64,000 nt of DNA, from contig CP136069.1 of NCBI GenBank assembly GCA_032622095.1, forward strand, positions 44,800,194 through 44,864,193, read 5' to 3'. The notes beneath the pieces are model-generated. The model saw only the letters and a list, made by a program, of their open reading frames with translations, made no database searches and was not told where the DNA came from. A program made the translations under genes and the position numbers. The stretch comes from Siphonodentalium dalli (taxonomy: Eukaryota > Mollusca > Scaphopoda > Gadilida > Siphonodentaliidae). Below, piece after piece: positions 60,351 to 64,000 of this stretch (the stretch's first letter is position 1; the number at the start of each line of letters is the position of its first letter).

Positions 60351-60789
60351 CTCATTTTTTTTTATAAAATTGTTTATAAATTTCAAAAAGTTCATTTTTT
60401 AAAAATTAATTTTAATTTTCTTTTTGCAAGTATTTATGAAATTTGAATGCAATTTGTATCAGTTCACAAAATCCTGCTACAGAACTGGAAACAAAAATGG
60501 AAGTCACAACAGAATTTGAGCACAGCTCTCAGATGCACTTTTTTTTTATATATATTAAACTGCCTGAAAATCACATTAATTTGTTCATTTTGTCATGTTT
60601 CCATGATAGAAATAGGTTCATAATTGTATATTATTCTTCTATTCGGACCTTATGTCTTGGAAATTGCTGTTTTCTTTTAAATGATTTCACTGTACCCATC
60701 TGATCTTCACCTTGTGTTGAGCTAAGAAATTTGAAAGGTAGTACAATTGCACCAAAAATGGTCTTCACTGTACCAGAAAGTGTAGATTA
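60351..60789. other. 3' flank, no feature recognised
   Basis: T-rich sequence; may be 3' UTR if the distal poly(A) sites are used. Confidence 0.35.
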
Positions 60790-61055
60790 TTAACCCTTCC
60801 ATGACTGGAGCTTCCTGAACTTTTGCGAAAACTCTGTGCCAATGCATTCTCTTATATATGTATGCAAGTCTCCCACATGGAGCCTAGCATATATAAGAGA
60901 ATGCATTGGCCTAACAATATTTAACTTGACCTTGTAAGCCAAAGCATTCTCTTATATATGCGAGGCTCCCTATGGGAGACTGGCATATATAAGAGAATGC
61001 ACTGGCACAGGATCTTTAATGCTGGATCAGCACACGTCTCATCATGAAAGGGTTT
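60790..61055 (+). mobile_element. Family B MITE, copy B9
   Basis: TTAACCCTTCCATGACTGGA to TCATCATGAAAGGGTTTT (the right TTAA has decayed); two hairpins with CTCCC/GGGAG-type stems, the first loop widened (TATGCAAGTCTCCCACATGG). Confidence 0.78.
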
Positions 61056-62789
61056 TTGTCATGCTTAATTACATACTTCACACTTATAACTTTGATATAA
61101 CTGTTTTGAAACTGCTTTTCAAGTGGTGTTTGATACTAATAATATACTTTAGACTTGAACATGACCAGCGCCTTTGTGGATCCAATGAGTACGAGTCATG
61201 AATTGACTGGGTTACTAATTGTAAAATAAAATGAAATGGGTTGACTATGTCACTTGAAAAATTATTTTGTATTACATGGAATTTCTTCTTATATTTTATA
61301 ATGAATGACGCACTTCCTATTTTTCTGTAAATTTTGTGAAATTGCTCAGTGTTAGCAAAAGACACATTTTCTCATTAAATTGTAATTTATTCTTGATAAA
61401 ACTTAATTGGTGATTCCGGATACATATTTATACAGGTACAACACAGCTTGAAAAGACAATTTTATTGTCTTGTCTTATTTACTAGTCATTGTGTCTGCTT
61501 TAAACACCCATCGGTTGTGATATCCACACCCTCTTATAAGAAATTATTAATCAAGCAACTAGTTGACAATACTTGTATCAAAAGTGTATCTGGTATTTTC
61601 TTGAATCCTCAGAAGTTTATTGTCATGGGTGCATTAACTACAATTTTCCAACTTCTGTATTGCTATTTCTGATTCCAACTTGTGTTTACTACAAGGTTCC
61701 CACAGGCGCCTTGAAAACCTGGAATATTCTTGAATTTGACAAATTACCATTCCAAGCCAACAAAGTGCTTGTATTACAGATACAAGTATTAAAGATGGTG
61801 TATCTCTTCTGGGCAACAATTGCAACAACAACATAATATTTATAAAACTCAATTTCAAAACTACAATTGCATTTTTCTGTGAATAAAACAGTAAAAACTG
61901 ACGATTGGGTATATTATATATATTTATAAAAGAGGCTCTTAACACACAGGTTCCCTTTGTGCAGGGGCCGCAGGCCCCTCCGACGCTGAATAAAGGTTCC
62001 AAAAGGAAACCGGTTTCAGCTGGTTTGTCTAAAAGGCATAATAAAGTGGTTTATTGCAATGGCTTATTTGTGTGGAATACAGCAAAATACAGAAGATTTC
62101 AAAACGTTCAATAAACAATTGTGTATTGTGTTTGAACAATACAAACCGATTATGTCAACAACGTCATTGGCGACATCAACTTTAACAGAAAATTGCTTCA
62201 CTAAATTATCAAGTATTGTCTACATTAAGCACACGATTGTTCAATAAAAAAAAAAAATTTATCAACCTAAGGCCAAAAAAAAAAAAGGTTTTGGTTCTCA
62301 GGCACCGCCGCATTGAATAAAAAGGGCCGCATTAGGCCTTTTTATTGCAATGCCCGATGTTACGACAAAAAAACTTAGGAAAAAAAAAAATTGAAAAAAA
62401 AAAAAAAAAAATTTTTTTTTTGGGGGATTTAAAGGCACGTGAGGCCTTAGTTGTCGAAAATATTCATATTTGTTCCAATCACCGTAAACAGAAAAACATT
62501 AAAATGCATACAGTTTCGTTCATATATGCCATGACTATCGCGTAAACAGCATGTTATCATAAAGACCTACTATATTTTACATAAGCAAGAGCCTGATTGT
62601 TTTACAGAAGACAGCACAATGCTACTGGCTAATCACACAAAATTGGCATAAACGCTCTTTATTTGTTCCATATCAGGAATTCACCAACAAAGAACGCTCT
62701 TTATGTTTACCATCATAATATAAACAAACACCAGAAAAGTAACTTTTTATGCCTTTGTTTACATAACAATGGTCAAACAAATGATAATA
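61056..62789. other. Downstream intergenic DNA, no gene recognised
   Basis: Chance frames only. Contains A/T tracts near 62250-62285 and 62381-62420 and the paired words AACGCTCTTTATTTGTTCC / AAGAACGCTCTTTATG at 62651-62705 related to the element at 1495-1691. Confidence 0.4.
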
Positions 62790-62937
62790 ACATACTGTTT
62801 ATGCGATATTTCTTATTTGTATACGGACAAAGTCTGTCTACATTTTGATGTTCTTTCTGTTTGTGGCGGTTTTTGACGGGTGGAAATATTTTTACAGGAT
62901 ACCCACCGCCAAGGCCAACCGTACCTTTAATCAACAT
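62790..62937 (+). repeat. Family J repeat, copy 2
   Basis: ATGCGATATTTCTTATTTGT, CTGTCTACATTTTGATGTTC, TGTGGCGGTTTTTGACGG, GCCAACCGTACCTTTAAT. No coding role is evident. Confidence 0.55.
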
Positions 62938-63472
62938 GTCCATAGCAGATATGTGTTGAATATTAGTGTGCATTGAGCTCTAACATGTAATGTGTTAAAA
63001 AGTGACTTGCAGGCTTACAACATAAAGTAGATGACTACAATTAAGAAAATGATTAGCTGATCCTCATGCTCTTCTTACAATTAGTCATTGTGAACAACTT
63101 ACACTAATTGTAACATATTAGAATGGGGAGTTATCAGTTTTTAGACAACAATAACAGTAGTTAATGTCAGGGGCATTATATATTGTTAGGTAATCCCAGT
63201 CATACACTGGTAGTACAATGTCATTTTTATAAGACTAAATGAGTTTATATGCATAACAGTTCCCTCTACATATCTGGTTATTACTAGACAGAGGAAGGTA
63301 TCTTTGTCCATGCTTACTATGCGCAGAAAAAAATAAAAAATAAAAATAAAACCCTCCCTCCCTCATTGATTTGAAAAAATAATTGCCCGAGAACCAAAAC
63401 ACTTTTTTTTTTTGGCCTAAATGTTAGTATATTATAATCCACAATCTTTACATTGTGCAATAAACATAGAAC
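62938..63472. other. No feature recognised
   Basis: AT-rich intergenic sequence. Confidence 0.35.
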
Positions 63473-63611
63473 AACACAGTTTTGTGAACATGTTAACGTT
63501 ATTGCACTCGTTTGTCATGCCGCGAGGTAAAACTCGAACCTCCGGTTCTCCTTTTACCATCGTGTCACAACAAACTCGTGCAATAAAACGTTAACAAGTT
63601 CACACACTTGT
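63473..63611. mobile_element. Small inverted-repeat element
   Basis: GTGAACATGTTAACGTTATT followed by GCACTCGTTTGT pairs with ACAAACTCGTGCAATAAAAC followed by GTTAACAAGTTCACAC. The interior CGAGGTAAAACTCGAACCTC contains, on the minus strand, a partial pol III B-box (GGTTCGAGTTT). Confidence 0.6.
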
Positions 63612-63675
63612 GTCGTTCTATATATTTATTCCTGATGTAGCCGAGCATAATATCTGAATCAAAATGACATTTTGC

Positions 63676-63927
63676 CTTGATGGAGGGTGCTAACAAGTTA
63701 GAGGTCTCCCTCTTGATTGAGGGTGCTAACAAGTTAGAGTTCTCCCTCTTGATGGAGGGTGCTAACAAGTTAGAGTTCTCCCTCTTGATGGAGGGTGCTA
63801 ACAAGTTAGAGTTCTCCCTCTTGATGGAGGGTGCTAACAAATTGGAGTTCTCCCTCTTGATGGAGGGTGCTAACAAGTTAGAGTTCTCCCTCTTGATGGA
63901 GGGTGCTAACAAGTTAGAGTTCTCCCT
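63676..63927 (+). repeat. 36-bp minisatellite, 7 copies
   Basis: The unit CTTGATGGAGGGTGCTAACA + AGTTAGAGTTCTCCCT is repeated exactly seven times with only four or five substitutions in total. The period is a multiple of three, so frames stay open on both strands (12-residue peptide repeats). There is no flanking codon signal or start context to suggest a real protein. Confidence 0.88.
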
Positions 63928-64000
63928 CTTGCTATGCTCCAAATGTTTCTGCGAGACCACCGGAAGTTTCTGTTCTAAAAATAGCCTGTAAAACTGTCCC

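Noticed and set aside
61084-62002. Minus-strand and plus-strand frames of 87-122 codons downstream of the gene
   Set aside because: They overlap one another, carry no recognisable motif and have the AT-rich composition of non-coding DNA.
63676-63927. CRISPR-like array
   Set aside because: The units are contiguous with no spacers, and the context is a eukaryotic genome; it is a minisatellite.

Overview
The window looks like an AT-rich, intron-rich, repeat-dense animal chromosome. I infer a marine lophotrochozoan, most likely a mollusc. The reasons are the conserved animal gene it carries and several Pearl/HINE-like (Helentron-associated) elements with ~160-bp internal tandem units, a class best known from bivalves. 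I cannot name the species.

The only protein-coding gene I can support is on the + strand from 21616 to beyond 60048. It is a BTB-BACK-Kelch gene, and its order of blocks and its inter-domain linker match IVNS1ABP (NS1-binding protein, KLHL39), a host protein despite its virus-derived name. Eleven coding exons join with consistent phase and GT-AG borders into one open frame of 729 residues: 21634..21938, 25245..25369, 26912..27040, 32728..32849, 36249..36371, 37161..37323, 44104..44331, 53612..53857, 55239..55364, 57021..57194, 59600..60048. Exons 1-2 encode BTB, 2-5 BACK, 5-7 a polar linker, 7-11 six Kelch blades, and the end of exon 11 a basic Ser-rich tail. A splice acceptor just before the first ATG implies at least one untranslated exon further upstream that I could not place.

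Bases 1-21600 are upstream sequence with no gene I can recognise. It is a mosaic of small inverted-repeat elements, two minisatellites, a hAT remnant with intact target duplications, a Helentron-like tandem array, and a GC-rich repeat with six nuclear-receptor-type half-sites. Introns hold the same families. Bases 60049-64000 are 3' UTR and downstream DNA, with a 32-bp repeat that multiplies poly(A) signals and a 36-bp minisatellite near the end.

Repeat families, named here for convenience: A, B, C and D are piggyBac-like MITEs (TTAA targets, termini starting CCCTTT or CCCTTCC). F is a long Tc1/mariner-like palindrome (TA target, termini CAGTAAT). E is a double-hairpin element with 8-bp target duplications. 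G, H and I are Pearl/HINE-like elements. There are also three hAT-like elements and minor families J, K, M, N and P. Families A, B and C share one internal hairpin cassette although their termini differ. Two insertions have a paralogous empty site in the window, and one HINE is nested in another. Several elements press against the splice sites of the gene. In three of ten introns an element starts at position +7, directly behind the six-base donor consensus, and a HINE supplies nearly the whole acceptor region of exon 8.
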